A DNA stretch of 24,255 nucleotides from a virus. Shown piece after piece: positions 10,901 through 18,500 of the stretch. Made by a program: the position numbers and the translations under genes. Every line of letters starts with the position of its first letter. Position 1 is the stretch's first letter. A model generated the notes under the pieces. That model did not search any database. It was not told where the DNA came from and was given only the letters and a program-made list of their open reading frames with translations. Location of the stretch: IMG/VR virus record IMGVR_UViG_3300017917_003970, positions 1-24,255 of that record; one strand, given 5' to 3'.

Positions 10901-13900
10901 ATCAACTTCTATTGCAGGCATAGGAACAACATCTCTTCTTCCTTCTACCCTCTATGCAGTAAAATTAAGTGATAGTTTAATTCAAGTCGCAGACACTCCA
11001 GAAAAAGCACTTAAAAAAATTCCAGAGGTTCTAAATATAAATTCTGTTGGGATTGGAACCTCGCATGTTTTTGCATCAAATTATAAATCTAATTCTAAAG
11101 CATTAGTTTGTATTGATAATGTAATTCAAAGTCCAATTATTCCAACAAATAGAACTACCTCATTAAGTTCAATCGTTGAAGAATCAAATGGTTTTAGTTT
11201 TATTGATTTGGACGATGTTACTGGATTTTATGCCAGAGATTTAGTTAAGATTGACAATGAATTTATACTTTTATATGATATTGGAATTGGTGGAACAAAT
11301 AGGGTTTATTGTCGCAGAGAACAATTCGGAACAATTGGCACATCTCACAGTTTAGGAGCAACAGTTACCAAATATTCTGGTGATTATAATATAGTAGATG
11401 ATGTGATTTATTTCATCGAAGCTCCCCATGGTGGTGACCCAAATAATTTAGAAAGATATTCTAGTTTTCAAGGAAGAGTTTTCTTAAGAAGTGAACCAAT
11501 TGGATCTTCTGTAACTGCATATTACAACAATCATGTATTTGATGACATTTCAAATCAATTTAATGGTATTAGAGACGTTTTTCAGTTAACTTCTCAGGGA
11601 GAAAATATTTCTGGAATTGTTTCTAGTAGTTCTGTTTCCGCAGGTATTCTTCTCATTAATAATATATTTCAAAAACCAAAATATCCTGCAACAGGAATTG
11701 CACAAACCTATACCTATGAAGTTATTGAAAGTTCTGGTATTTCTAGTGTTCTCTTTAGTGGAAATAAAGTTGGATTAACAACAACAGGATTAATAGGTCC
11801 AATGAAATTTGATATTAATACTGCAGGTATTCCAAGAGGAGGAATTATTGTTTCTGTTGGATCAACACAAGGATATGGATTCCAACCTTTAGTCGCTGCC
11901 GGAGGAACTGCAATTGTTTCTATTGCTGGAACCATTCAATCAATATCAATTGGAAATAGTGGGTCTGGATATAGACCCGGAATTCAAACATCAATTGTAG
12001 TTTCTGTGGCATCTTCTACAGGAAATATATCTATTGGAACCGCACTTGCTAACAATGGACACATTGTATCAATTGCCGTAACTAATATAGGTGCTGGTTA
12101 TACCACTACAAATCCACCAGAAATAATTATTGATGCCCCATTGAATTATGAAAATATTTCATTAATTTATGATTCATCAAATACTGGAGTAGGAACTGAA
12201 TGTTCCGCAAATATTATAGTTGGATTTGGTAATAGTATTACAGAGTTTACTATTATCAATAGTGGATATGGATATTCAACTGGTGATATTTTAACTGTTC
12301 CAATTGGTGGGTCAACAGGAATCCCAACTTATACATCTTTATCTTATAGACCGTTTCGAATTACTGTCGATGAAGTATTTAATGATAGTTTTAGTGCTTG
12401 GTATCCGGGACAATTTGTTGTTTTAGATGATTTTGATAGTGAATTTGATGGATCTAAAAGAACATTCAAACTCAAAGAAAATGGTGAGTTGCAAAACTTT
12501 ATTTCTGCGAGAGGATCTTCTTTACAATTAAATCAAAACATACTTATTTTTATTAATGACATTTTACAAATTCCTGAAGAATCTTATAAATTTGATGGTG
12601 GATCACAAGTAGAATTTTATGAACCACCTAAGTTTGACGATAAAGTCAAAGTATTATTTTTTAAAGGATCTGATACCGATGTAGATGAAGTAGAAGTTGA
12701 ACCAACAATAAAAGTTGGAGATAAATTAACCTTATTTGATAGACTTAGGTCTACTAAAGATACTTATACCCAATCATCAAGAGTTGTTTCTGAAATTTCT
12801 TTCATAGATGCAGTATTCACAAATCCATATTTTGGTCCTGGAATTAATTCATTATCAAATATAACTAGAACTGTAGAATGGTGTAAACAAAAAGAAGATT
12901 TTTATCTTGATGAAACTCTTATTTCAAAGAGTAGAGAGGAATTAAATTCTAATATTTTTCCGATTACAAATATTATTAGACCTGTTGGAATTGGAAGCAC
13001 GGTTATTTTTGTTGAAAATACAAGACTTTTATTTAATTACGCCCCAGAAATTTTGCCATCATCAAAACAAATTTTAAATATTATTAATCAAGATGAAAAA
13101 CGTAATGCTATTGCCACTGCAGTGGTTTCAATAGCTGGAACAATTTCAGATATTATTATTAGTGACGGTGGAGTTGGATTTACAACAGTTCCCATAATTT
13201 CAATTTCAACTCCCTCTTCTGGATCAATTGCGGTTGCCACTTGTTTGATTAGTGGAATAGGAACGGTTAATTCTATTGCAATTACAAATCCAGGATCCGG
13301 ATATACCGAATCAAACCCCCCAAAAATTTTAATTGAATGTGAACCGGTTAAAGTAGAAACAGTAACAAATGTGTTATATGAAGGTGATTTTGGTATAGTT
13401 ACTGGAATTGGTACAACAAATATATCAGGAGTATCTACTGGAATTACTTTTGACTTTTTTATTCCAAAAGACTCGATTTTAAGAGATATAAATGAAGTTG
13501 GATCGGCAGTTACAATGTCTGGTATTCAAACTGGATACTATTTTGTGATATCACAATCTAACATTGGAAAAGGAGTGACATCTTTGAATAATGATTCATC
13601 AATTTTGGGTATAGGGTCAACTTATATTGATAATGTGTATCAAGCATATAAAGTTGAAAACGTGGTTTCACCTGCACTTGGTATTGGTAACACTAATGAA
13701 ATATTGAGAGTCACAACAAGTGTGACATCTTTTAATAATTTGACTGGCACAGGAACTAGTCAAATGTTTGGTCGATTTAGTTGGGGTAGAATATATAATA
13801 TTGATAGAGGATCAACTCCGCAAATTTTTAATGTTGATTTGACTAACGGCATATCAGGATTAAATACGGCACCATTAATTGTAAGAGCAACTCCAATGAG

Positions 13901-13919
13901 ATCACTATATACATCATAA
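1917..13919 (+). CDS. gp7: Giant gp7-like baseplate wedge protein (4000 aa)
   Basis: The position between gp6 and gp8 and two motif blocks identify this as a T4 gp7 equivalent, the wedge subunit that nucleates baseplate wedge assembly. Block one is DFYSTKG followed by LFKSLYGEEVE (residues 194-219); T4 gp7 has DFYSTKG and FLFKVLYNEEVE in its C-terminal third. Block two is GEIIRGG and, at 2425-2466, a stretch with YSLKSKVPIEEW; T4 has GEIIRG and MKIKSNLPSSRW. T4 separates these by about 100 residues, here by about 2200. The spacer holds glycine-rich repeats and a YHYH-like domain (about 1205-1345). After block two come three copies of a beta repeat (about 2568-2896), INxxxQ-P segments (about 3065, 3247, 3545) and a C-terminal FGRFSWGRI block (about 3951). 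T4 gp7 has 1032 residues, and its N-terminal two thirds are not recognisable here. No signal peptide or membrane segment is seen. The start is the only ATG at the gp6 junction. Codon use matches the neighbours and there is no frameshift. A purely fibre-like role for the extra mass is possible but unproven. Confidence 0.86.
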   Translation: MIETRISAKTVIEGQIPLFMQEEYPLFGPFLKQYYESQDHFSSPITIVKNIDQFLKVGTYTSLVVKNEKTVTTQFVDYADSIIYVENTAGWPDRYGLLKINDEIITYTGIGSTFFAGCIRGFSGITTYNFYGKQVSYETTENNIHEVGSNVENLSTLFLKEFFKQIKSQFLPGFDNIDFYGNLKQPNLLIQSKDFYSTKGTPVANNILFKSLYGEEVETIKPQDYLLKPSANDYRLVRQLVVSPIIGNPLDLSGGTLYQEISTSSGIRSSYGSVSDVEPNFRGNVPYYTIDIDFGYDRDSRTFGSIVGNFQVHPITKVVSIASSSLFVDSTVGFANSGSIQVSDAIVTYNQKTNSEFLNCVGISTVTVGESVTSSDYITYGFDSEGNRIEVRITGVLEKLNVKEEDQNYYQSNDPVLIESLGLIKDKNDPKFNSWKFNTSTKFNVSSIVWNGQYFIVTSYDDHNLYLDDDVQFVNKIDSSIVFGKVRKIISDKKFQVSVDLDKGSSTLHEQYFIRRSLKISSDSLTENSFKLDIQDVYDNESDVLITSASLPSYLIEATNRKKDITIAGITTVTQLTISNHNFYSGDLVHVSSSDSIVGENRNYVVKRIDSNNIKLALSNSNITNELYYEFSNLTDSPIILTLIPLDNFNKQLTSQKLVRKLDRPTESLIKEKTISDGRLGILINGVEILNYKAKEVVYYGPIESIDVLDGGEDYDVINPPIVNIEDSTGVGATGRCAVKGSLKSIEIIENGFDYLNVPTINISGGNGSGAVAEAKLSQIYHDIYFNAVGVSTSLGGFISTTANFIGFNTEHKFNNGESIIYNSFNGTKIGIGSTSGDVSTKLYLQDNSVYFVSIIDDQKIKLHNNEDDAIKNINEINITSPGTGNQRIRATRRKNILTSINVINSGSGYENKLRTVNPLGINTANNSINISNHDFKSGEIVTYSTSGTPIVGLDTSINYYVIKLDDDNFRLAAAGIGTTVSNSNYLTNQYAILKTRGSSTHTFNYPPITVSVNGNVGVSRTTISKYQAIVNPIFRGSITSIQVTNGGTGYGSTDIINFDKQPSIIFNSGSNAVLKPIIEDDYIKDVIVLNSGKDYNSIPTFTFNGGGAYAKLSPTIIDGKITSIKVVNGGIGFSTNKSDVVISASGKNARVKANIKNWTINLVEKYKNLFSQSTDDGLIIPGIKDGLQYVNLFAPRKLRENLPSKNNDGSNNYNKYDLVFDTFERLSTFHSPIVGWAYDGNPIYGPYGYSTETGGEIRAMVSGYQLLPQSDRPEGFSDGFFIEDYTFTNSGDLDEHNGRFCKTPDYPEGVYAYFATINPESDGFDTSYLNYRRPIFPYLIGNTYKSKTNQFNFLPSSNQESFDLTEGNYIKNTYPYKLNGAQSEYEFITQPFKISQQLSILTATSKGSIENIAISSIGVNYKVGDTIVFDNTDTNGRGATSKINEVVEKRIISLESAINILENVSFNILDQIGTIEGITTIPHALSTLDIVNISKVSDERFSKLSGFYNINVLDNRFTLSSGVGTPGITGITTFLYFVNSVNNDNLTANDVLKITNPGVGTEKLLVLDVDSVFNRVKVKREYDNTVGYAYSAYTTVIEDPRRFTFNSGFSTTLTTNSRRKIFFDPNASIAIGTVGIGTTINISVGSSVKGKFVPLQSIYIPNHNLITGQRLIYSNEGNTSISVFDNISGNRQLSENISVYVAKLSNDLIGISTYPIGIGSTGGFVGIGTTATVLYFTSIGSGVYHSFKTQENELTANIQKVVCTLTTKQDHGLFKNAKIDLNVLPGITTSVVIKYNSANRRLVANPKSFGSSGINTLTDSIIITDHNYKTGNKVIYTSSNPATGLINDKIYYVVRIDRDSFRLVDSFYQTTLSNPNYINITGTGSGHELSEVNPPLELFNGNTVNFDLSDSSLSDLNGGTRVQSFDFDLYESSLFTNKFITSLSSDNFEVKKIGTIGVTNDAKLTLTVSNNVPRKLYYKLTPLIGKTYLTKEKSEIIIDEDVFDFNSINIINSKFNGSHTITGIGSTTFTFNLESYPEKSLYTENNSLIEYKTKESDAIGSISNVEILFGGVSYESLPGISSINSTNGSGAILSPKSRNVGKIIKSTVQTPGFEYPSDPTLKPIAQLPTRLQIEQLYTIESVGLSSGGKNYSVPPSFIVIDSVTGEVKPEVKLQADLSSNIVSNVRILENTKTLYGSPKILAVNNNNGIGITNISFNSTTKIVTINLAAGFSTSREFPFKVGGKILIEGIGIVSTGSGYNSSEYNYELFTLTGVTSAIGGSTGVLNFKLDKGTNPGIFSELNSLNNGIRSFGRIVPEAYLPIFNPTISFGTFKYNKGEDIYVGNEKVGTVISWNPIFKLLKINYTPRKILPGEIIRGGATDNRAIIVNAYSSDGDFTVNSFNQKLKDYSEDTGKLSTFLQVLQDGDYYQNFSYSLKSKVPIEEWNDKVNLLTHTSGFKKFSDLQIISEPDKFVNEVISDTSLLIDIIQEKDFDCYENFAFADEFTKTFNNSLVSNEIYFDYLKLLDYTEFKTNRVLKIDDISSQFDDTPNTFNYTVVGTFDVTKYNAAQFYLLIKDTRYYGEKEVIVVDVIYDNSNGYLSVYGRNETVLDLGDFSFRRSGNNGEILFYPKKYQFNSYNISNVHVDIANSGTVAIGSTSLGNVVSFSSTAINISSSPTPTANTFVSISTNTYSSSKVIFSASDSNDLIQFGEINITHDGNNASYQIFSELKSGDFNPIYEDGNLGDIDVTTSGGNVLVRFTPKENIDVNIRALSILMGGSSSTGIGSTVLYKSELSSHYVSIASTISPIETPIAGFTSSLNDAAHYYVQIHDTTNNRIQFSEVILINDSEYNPAVSEYAVVTSDIQLGTIGAAKSTTNTNLTFTPLPNINVQVRTYQKTLSTTPKIGAISDIDLNSALIESDIESLFFEGTEISTKKEFNLTHKSSPIFKKICDGSSSSVVDIESNTISIPNHFFVTGEKLDYSSGSLDNRIGIASTSIAGIGTTSLLPSTLYAVKLSDSLIQVADTPEKALKKIPEVLNINSVGIGTSHVFASNYKSNSKALVCIDNVIQSPIIPTNRTTSLSSIVEESNGFSFIDLDDVTGFYARDLVKIDNEFILLYDIGIGGTNRVYCRREQFGTIGTSHSLGATVTKYSGDYNIVDDVIYFIEAPHGGDPNNLERYSSFQGRVFLRSEPIGSSVTAYYNNHVFDDISNQFNGIRDVFQLTSQGENISGIVSSSSVSAGILLINNIFQKPKYPATGIAQTYTYEVIESSGISSVLFSGNKVGLTTTGLIGPMKFDINTAGIPRGGIIVSVGSTQGYGFQPLVAAGGTAIVSIAGTIQSISIGNSGSGYRPGIQTSIVVSVASSTGNISIGTALANNGHIVSIAVTNIGAGYTTTNPPEIIIDAPLNYENISLIYDSSNTGVGTECSANIIVGFGNSITEFTIINSGYGYSTGDILTVPIGGSTGIPTYTSLSYRPFRITVDEVFNDSFSAWYPGQFVVLDDFDSEFDGSKRTFKLKENGELQNFISARGSSLQLNQNILIFINDILQIPEESYKFDGGSQVEFYEPPKFDDKVKVLFFKGSDTDVDEVEVEPTIKVGDKLTLFDRLRSTKDTYTQSSRVVSEISFIDAVFTNPYFGPGINSLSNITRTVEWCKQKEDFYLDETLISKSREELNSNIFPITNIIRPVGIGSTVIFVENTRLLFNYAPEILPSSKQILNIINQDEKRNAIATAVVSIAGTISDIIISDGGVGFTTVPIISISTPSSGSIAVATCLISGIGTVNSIAITNPGSGYTESNPPKILIECEPVKVETVTNVLYEGDFGIVTGIGTTNISGVSTGITFDFFIPKDSILRDINEVGSAVTMSGIQTGYYFVISQSNIGKGVTSLNNDSSILGIGSTYIDNVYQAYKVENVVSPALGIGNTNEILRVTTSVTSFNNLTGTGTSQMFGRFSWGRIYNIDRGSTPQIFNVDLTNGISGLNTAPLIVRATPMRSLYTS
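4035..5330 (+). repeat. Cluster of GGxGY beta-repeats in gp7
   Basis: Six copies of a short motif, roughly I-x-x-I-x-V-x-N-G-G-x-G-Y, followed by a run ending in a proline or beta strand and often GxGA. They read VLDGGEDY (4035), IIENGFDY (4155), VINSGSGY (4623), VTNGGTGY (5047), VLNSGKDY (5181) and VVNGGIGF (5295). Further single copies lie near 6170, 8121, 8347, 8675, 11948, 12077, 12252, 13156 and 13281. The spacing varies and the DNA copies have diverged, so this is an old protein-level repeat and not a recent DNA duplication. Confidence 0.75.
5520..5950 (+). other. YHYH-like domain inside gp7 (about residues 1205-1345)
   Basis: Within gp7 the segments GWAYDGNPIYGPYGY (1236-1250), LDEHNGRFCKTPDYPEG (1294-1310), VYAYFATI (1311-1318) and FPYLIG (1337-1342) match the pattern of the YHYH protein domain: DG-x-PIYGP, LDE-x-NG, then the YHYH signature. 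The signature itself reads YAYF, so both histidines are lost. The domain is predicted globular and stands apart from the low-complexity repeats on both sides. Its function is not established. It could be a glycan-binding or structural head carried by the spacer. Boundaries are approximate. Confidence 0.7.
9618..10620 (+). repeat. Three diverged copies of an 80-residue beta repeat in gp7
   Basis: Three units follow one pattern: Y-x-V-x-I-x-D, about seven residues, Q-F-x-E-V-x-x-I-x-D, a tyrosine-containing strand, then F-T-P and V-x-V-R-x. Unit 1 starts at AAQFYLLIKDTRYYGEKEV (about 9618, residue 2568). Unit 2 starts at KVIFSASDSNDLIQFGEI (about 10003). Unit 3 starts at AAHYYVQIHDTTNNRIQFSE (about 10383). 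Units 2 and 3 are the closest pair. They directly follow the second gp7 core block and open the C-terminal extension. Linkers of roughly 45-50 Ser/Thr-rich residues separate them. Unit ends are approximate. Confidence 0.6.
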
Positions 13920-13922
13920 ATA
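13913..13922 (+). promoter_or_regulatory. Putative late promoter -10 element before gp8
   Basis: The sequence ATCATAAATA contains CATAAATA, seven of eight bases of the T4 late promoter octamer TATAAATA. It overlaps the gp7 stop codon (TAA at 13917-13919), and its last base lies 15 bases before the gp8 ATG. The same 10-mer recurs before gp13. A match this short can arise by chance in AT-rich DNA. Its position in one of the two largest gaps of the window, and its exact recurrence, argue for function. Confidence 0.5.
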
Positions 13923-13937
13923 AATAAAAAACTTTAA

Positions 13938-15512
13938 ATGTCTGCGATAATTACAAACCAGTTTAGAATATTAAATTCCGAAAATTTGATTTCCGGAATA
14001 GCATCAACGAGTTCAAATAATTATTATGTTTTCTTGGGATTACCAAATTCATCACAAGTAGATTCCAATTGGGACACATCAACTCCTAGTCCAGTAGATA
14101 ATTTTGATCAATATAATGATTTTTGGGATACAATAATTGCTTTAAAAAAATTAAATGATACGGATATTTCAAAAGTTATTAGAAAAATAACTTGGACATC
14201 TGGAACAACTTATGATATGTATCGACATGATTATTCTGCCAGTAATCCAGCTCCAAATAGTGGAGGCACAAATTTATACGATGCAAATTTTTATGTTGTA
14301 AACAGTGATTATAGAGTTTATATTTGTATTAATAATGGTACGAATCCAGAAAATCTTTCCGGAAAACCATCAATCGATGAACCACTTTTTGTTGATCTTG
14401 AACCTCGATCTGCTGGTGTCAGTGGTGATGGTTATGTATGGAAATATTTATTTACGATTAAACCATCGGAATTAGTAAAATTTGATTCTACTTCATATAT
14501 GCCAGTTCCTAAAAATTGGTCATCAAATACAAATGTCGCAGCTGTAAGAGATAATACATTGGTAAGTGAACAAATAAAAACTGCTTTGATTACAAATAGG
14601 GGCCAAGGTTATACTCCAAATACTTATAACAATGTTCCAATTAAAGGTAATGGTTCTGGAGCACTTTGTTCTATTGTTGTTGGCGCAGATCAAAAAGTTT
14701 CATCTATATCAATAACAAATGGTGGATCTGGATATACTTATGCAACAGTTGATTTAGAATCGGCGGGGATCGTAAATGGATCAACTGATAAAGATGCAGA
14801 GTTTACCGTAATCATTCCACCGCCTGGTGGGCATGGATTTGATATTTATAGGGAACTTGGTGCTACAAGAGTTTTAATTTATTCTAGATTTGAAAATGAC
14901 AGTTTAGATCCCGATTTTATTACAGGAAATCAATTTGCTAGAATTGGAATTATCAAAAATCCAACATTTTATAATTCAACTACAATATTAACAAAACAAA
15001 AAGCAAGTGCATTATATGCATTAAAATTGACCGGCATTACAACATCTACAACTTATACTTTAGATTCTGAGATTACACAAACTATAGGTGTTGGTTCAAC
15101 AGCTGTTGGAAAAGTTGCATCTTGGGATAACGTGACTGGAGTTTTAAAATATTGGCAAGAAAGAAAACCTTCAATATCAACTCAAAGAGATGCGTACAAT
15201 AATCCAATAACACCAAAATATGGATACCAATTGTTCGACTTTACTGCGAATCCAGACACTGGAGGAAGTATTACAATCGTTGGTGGATCAAGCAACTTAG
15301 CAATTCAAACTTCGTTTGGAACCAGTGATAATCCAGGCATATCAACAGAGATAAATAACAATACCTATTATCTTGGGCAAACTTTTATTAAAGGTTTGGC
15401 CGCACCAGAGGTTGAAAAATATTCTGGAGATATACTTTATATTGATAATAGACCATCTGTGATTAGAACTTCCAATCAAAAGGAAGACATTAAAGTTATA
15501 CTGCAGTTTTAA
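13938..15512 (+). CDS. gp8: Baseplate wedge protein gp8 (T4-like), enlarged
   Basis: T4 gp8 is a dimeric wedge subunit that binds gp7 and gp10 in the outer baseplate. Three segments match it: the N-terminal ITNQFRI (T4 VTSKFRT), GDGYVWKYLFTIKP at 163-176 (T4 GDGYVWEYLFEIPP), and the C-terminal GDILYIDNRPSVIR at 497-510 with a final KVILQF (T4 GEMIYMENRPPII and INILFTF). The protein has 524 residues against 334 in T4. Much of the excess lies between residues about 205 and 420. That region carries two GGxGY-type repeats (ITNRGQGY near 218, SITNGGSGY near 258-266) and a VGKVASW segment, both of which are also found in gp7. The ATG is preceded by an A-rich run with no Shine-Dalgarno match, and by a putative late promoter. 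The family call is firm. Confidence 0.94.
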   Translation: MSAIITNQFRILNSENLISGIASTSSNNYYVFLGLPNSSQVDSNWDTSTPSPVDNFDQYNDFWDTIIALKKLNDTDISKVIRKITWTSGTTYDMYRHDYSASNPAPNSGGTNLYDANFYVVNSDYRVYICINNGTNPENLSGKPSIDEPLFVDLEPRSAGVSGDGYVWKYLFTIKPSELVKFDSTSYMPVPKNWSSNTNVAAVRDNTLVSEQIKTALITNRGQGYTPNTYNNVPIKGNGSGALCSIVVGADQKVSSISITNGGSGYTYATVDLESAGIVNGSTDKDAEFTVIIPPPGGHGFDIYRELGATRVLIYSRFENDSLDPDFITGNQFARIGIIKNPTFYNSTTILTKQKASALYALKLTGITTSTTYTLDSEITQTIGVGSTAVGKVASWDNVTGVLKYWQERKPSISTQRDAYNNPITPKYGYQLFDFTANPDTGGSITIVGGSSNLAIQTSFGTSDNPGISTEINNNTYYLGQTFIKGLAAPEVEKYSGDILYIDNRPSVIRTSNQKEDIKVILQF

Positions 15513-15517
15513 TTCTC

Positions 15518-18500
15518 ATGCCACAAGAAACTAATTTAAATAGAACTCCATATTTTGATGATTTTGATCCAGATAAAGATTTTCATAAGGTTCTTTTTAA
15601 ACCTGGATATTCCGTTCAGGCTAGAGAACTAACGACTTTACAATCAATATTACAAAACCAAATTGAAAAGTTTGGTAATCATTTTTTTAAAGAGGGTGCC
15701 AGAGTTATACCTGGAGCTGTTACTTATAGTTTAAATTATAGAAGTGTGCAGATAGATCCAACTTTTTTAGGGTTGCCAATAAGTTTATATCAAAATCAAT
15801 TAATCGGAAAACAAATAAAAGGATCTGTAAGTGGTGTTACAGCAACTATTACTAATATTGAAACAAACCCAGAGACTAATAATATTATCCTTTATATAAA
15901 TTATGAAAATTCTGGCAATAATTTTGTAGACAATTTATTTTCAGATGGTGAAAATTTAATTACACTTTCAGATATAACATTTGGATTGTCAAATATTATA
16001 CCTTCTGGTGAAGAGTTTGCTAAAACAGTTAGTTCTAATTCGACAAATGTTGGATCTGCTGTTTTTATATCAGAAGGTGTTTATTTTATTCGTGGGTATT
16101 TTGTAAGAGTTGCTAATCAAACTTTAGTGCTTGATAAATTTTCAAGTACTCCAACTTATAGGATTGGATTATTTGTTAATGAAGAAATTATTTCTGCGGA
16201 TCAAGATGAAAGTTTATATGATAATTCCAGAGGATCTTCAAACTATACGGCACCCGGTGCAGACAGATTAAAGATATCAGTTATTTTGTCTAAAAAAGAA
16301 ATTGATAATTTTGAAGATGAAAATTTTATAGAACTTTTAAGACTTAACTCGGGAGTTTTAGAAAGAATAGTAGATAAAACTCAATATAATATTATTGCTG
16401 AAGAATTAGCAAGAAGGACTTTTGATGAATCTGGAGATTATTACATTACTCCATTTTCAATTGTAATGAAAAATACGTTAAATAATAGAATTGGAAATGA
16501 TGGTTTATTTTTCCAAAATCAATTAACAACAAATGGAAATGTGCCATCAGATAATTTGATGACATATAAAATTTCACCTGGCAAAGCTTATATAAGAGGA
16601 TTTGAAGTTTCAAAAGACAATCAATCATTCATTGATATTGAGAAACCAAGATCAACTAATTTGGTTGAATTGGAGGGAATTGGTTTTAATGCCGGACCAT
16701 CTATCTTTGTTAATAATGTTGTTGGACAACCGACAGTTGGCATAGCCACAACTGCATTTTTAAGTTTAAGAAGTGAAAGAAGAGGAATAGGTGTTGGAGC
16801 TTCTGGGAGTGAAATAGGTGTCGCAAGAGCGTATGATTTTAATTTTGTAAGTTCTACTGGCATAACCACAACATATCAAATTAGACTTTATGATATTCAG
16901 ACATATACTACTCTCGGATTAAGCACAAACATTAACTTACCAGTTTCTTCATTTATTGAGGGAAAAACAAGTGGAGCAAGGGGATATGTAAAGACTGCGG
17001 TGTCTAATTCTACCATAGTTACATTATATGATGTAACCGGAAGGTTTTCTAAAAATGAAGCAATTGCAGTTAGTGGAATTGGAACTTATGGACATTTAGT
17101 AAAGAGCATTAAAGATTATAAATTATCTGATGTTTTTTCAATTTTTTCTTATAGAGATACTGCAACTAGTAACGTAGGATTTAATGCAGATGTTTCTTTA
17201 GATGTGGAAATTGCACCAACATTAAATATTGCCAATGCTGTGTCAAATGCAAATCTTCCATCATTTACAATTAGCGCAAAAGACCCAGATACTGGAATTT
17301 CTACAGTAACATCAACAACGACAAACTTTATTGGGATTGCAACTATAGGAAATGTTGTAAGTTATACTAGACCCGGATTTTCGACGGTCACTTTCAATTC
17401 AATATCAACAATTTCCGCAAATGGTAGAACTCTTGGATTAACTAGCGTTACAACTGTGCCGGGAATTTGTAATGGGGACACTACACCAGTAGAAATAATA
17501 ACTTCCAACTTTTCAATTCGTTCGTCGAGAATTCAAAACACTACAGATCCATCATTTACTGCAAAGTTATCAAAATCAAATGTTCAAACAATTGACACAG
17601 AAAATACCGATGTTTCTTTAAAGAGACAGTACAATATTGCCTCTTTTAGTGGAAATACAATTACTGGTCCTACATTAGAGACTGATTTTATTTACGAACC
17701 ATTTAATAATGAAAGATACACTTTAACCTATGCTAATGGAAAGATAGAGTCTTTAAGTTCGGATAAATTTATTTTTACAAACGGATTTAAAAATTTACAA
17801 GTTAAAAATTTAAGTGAATCTTCTGGATCAAATGCAACTCTCATTGTATCTTTAAAAAAAAGTAAAGTAAAAGAAAAAATTAAAAAACTTAATAAAGCAA
17901 ATACTCTTATAATTAGCAGATCAAATAATATTGCTTCTGGAGTTGGTGCTTCAACTTTAAATGATGGTTTAACTTATAGTACCGTTTATGGAACAAGAGT
18001 TCAAGATAATGAAATATCATTAAATGTTCCAGATGTAGTTAGAGTTCTTGATATTTTTGAATCATTAGACACAAATGATCCTTCGTTACCGTCAATTTCT
18101 TTTGTACCAGCGTCCCTATCTGGACCAAATAATGTTGCGACAGATGTTTTGGTTGGAGAAAAAGTCATTGGATCGGAAAGCAATTCAGTAGCAATCGTAA
18201 TTTCAAAATCAACTCTTTCACTTGAAATTGTTTATTTGAATGGGAGTATTTTTGTCCCCGGAGAATCAGTTTCTTTTGAAGAATCTGGAATTACTGGAAC
18301 TTGTAGTGCAATTACAACTGGGGATAAAATTATTACATCAAATTATAATTTAGATGGAGGACAAAGACAAAATTACTATGATTTTTCTAGAATAATTAAA
18401 AGAAATTCTACATTTAATCCCAATAAAAAAGTTAAAATAGTTTTTCAAAATTATGTTGTAGAATCTTCTGATAATGGCGATGTATATACTGTGGATAGTT

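Noticed and set aside
1917-13919. Giant frame as a bacterial RTX or adhesin gene, or as an assembly fusion
   Set aside because: There is no signal peptide, no GGxGxDxxx calcium repeats and no secretion domain. Both gp7 core blocks and the gp6/gp8 flanks fit a phage wedge gene, and the frame is continuous with uniform composition. Read-level confirmation was not possible here.
13920-13937. Transcription terminator in the gp7-gp8 gap
   Set aside because: The gap is 18 A-rich bases with no inverted repeat that could form a stem, and the genes are co-oriented.
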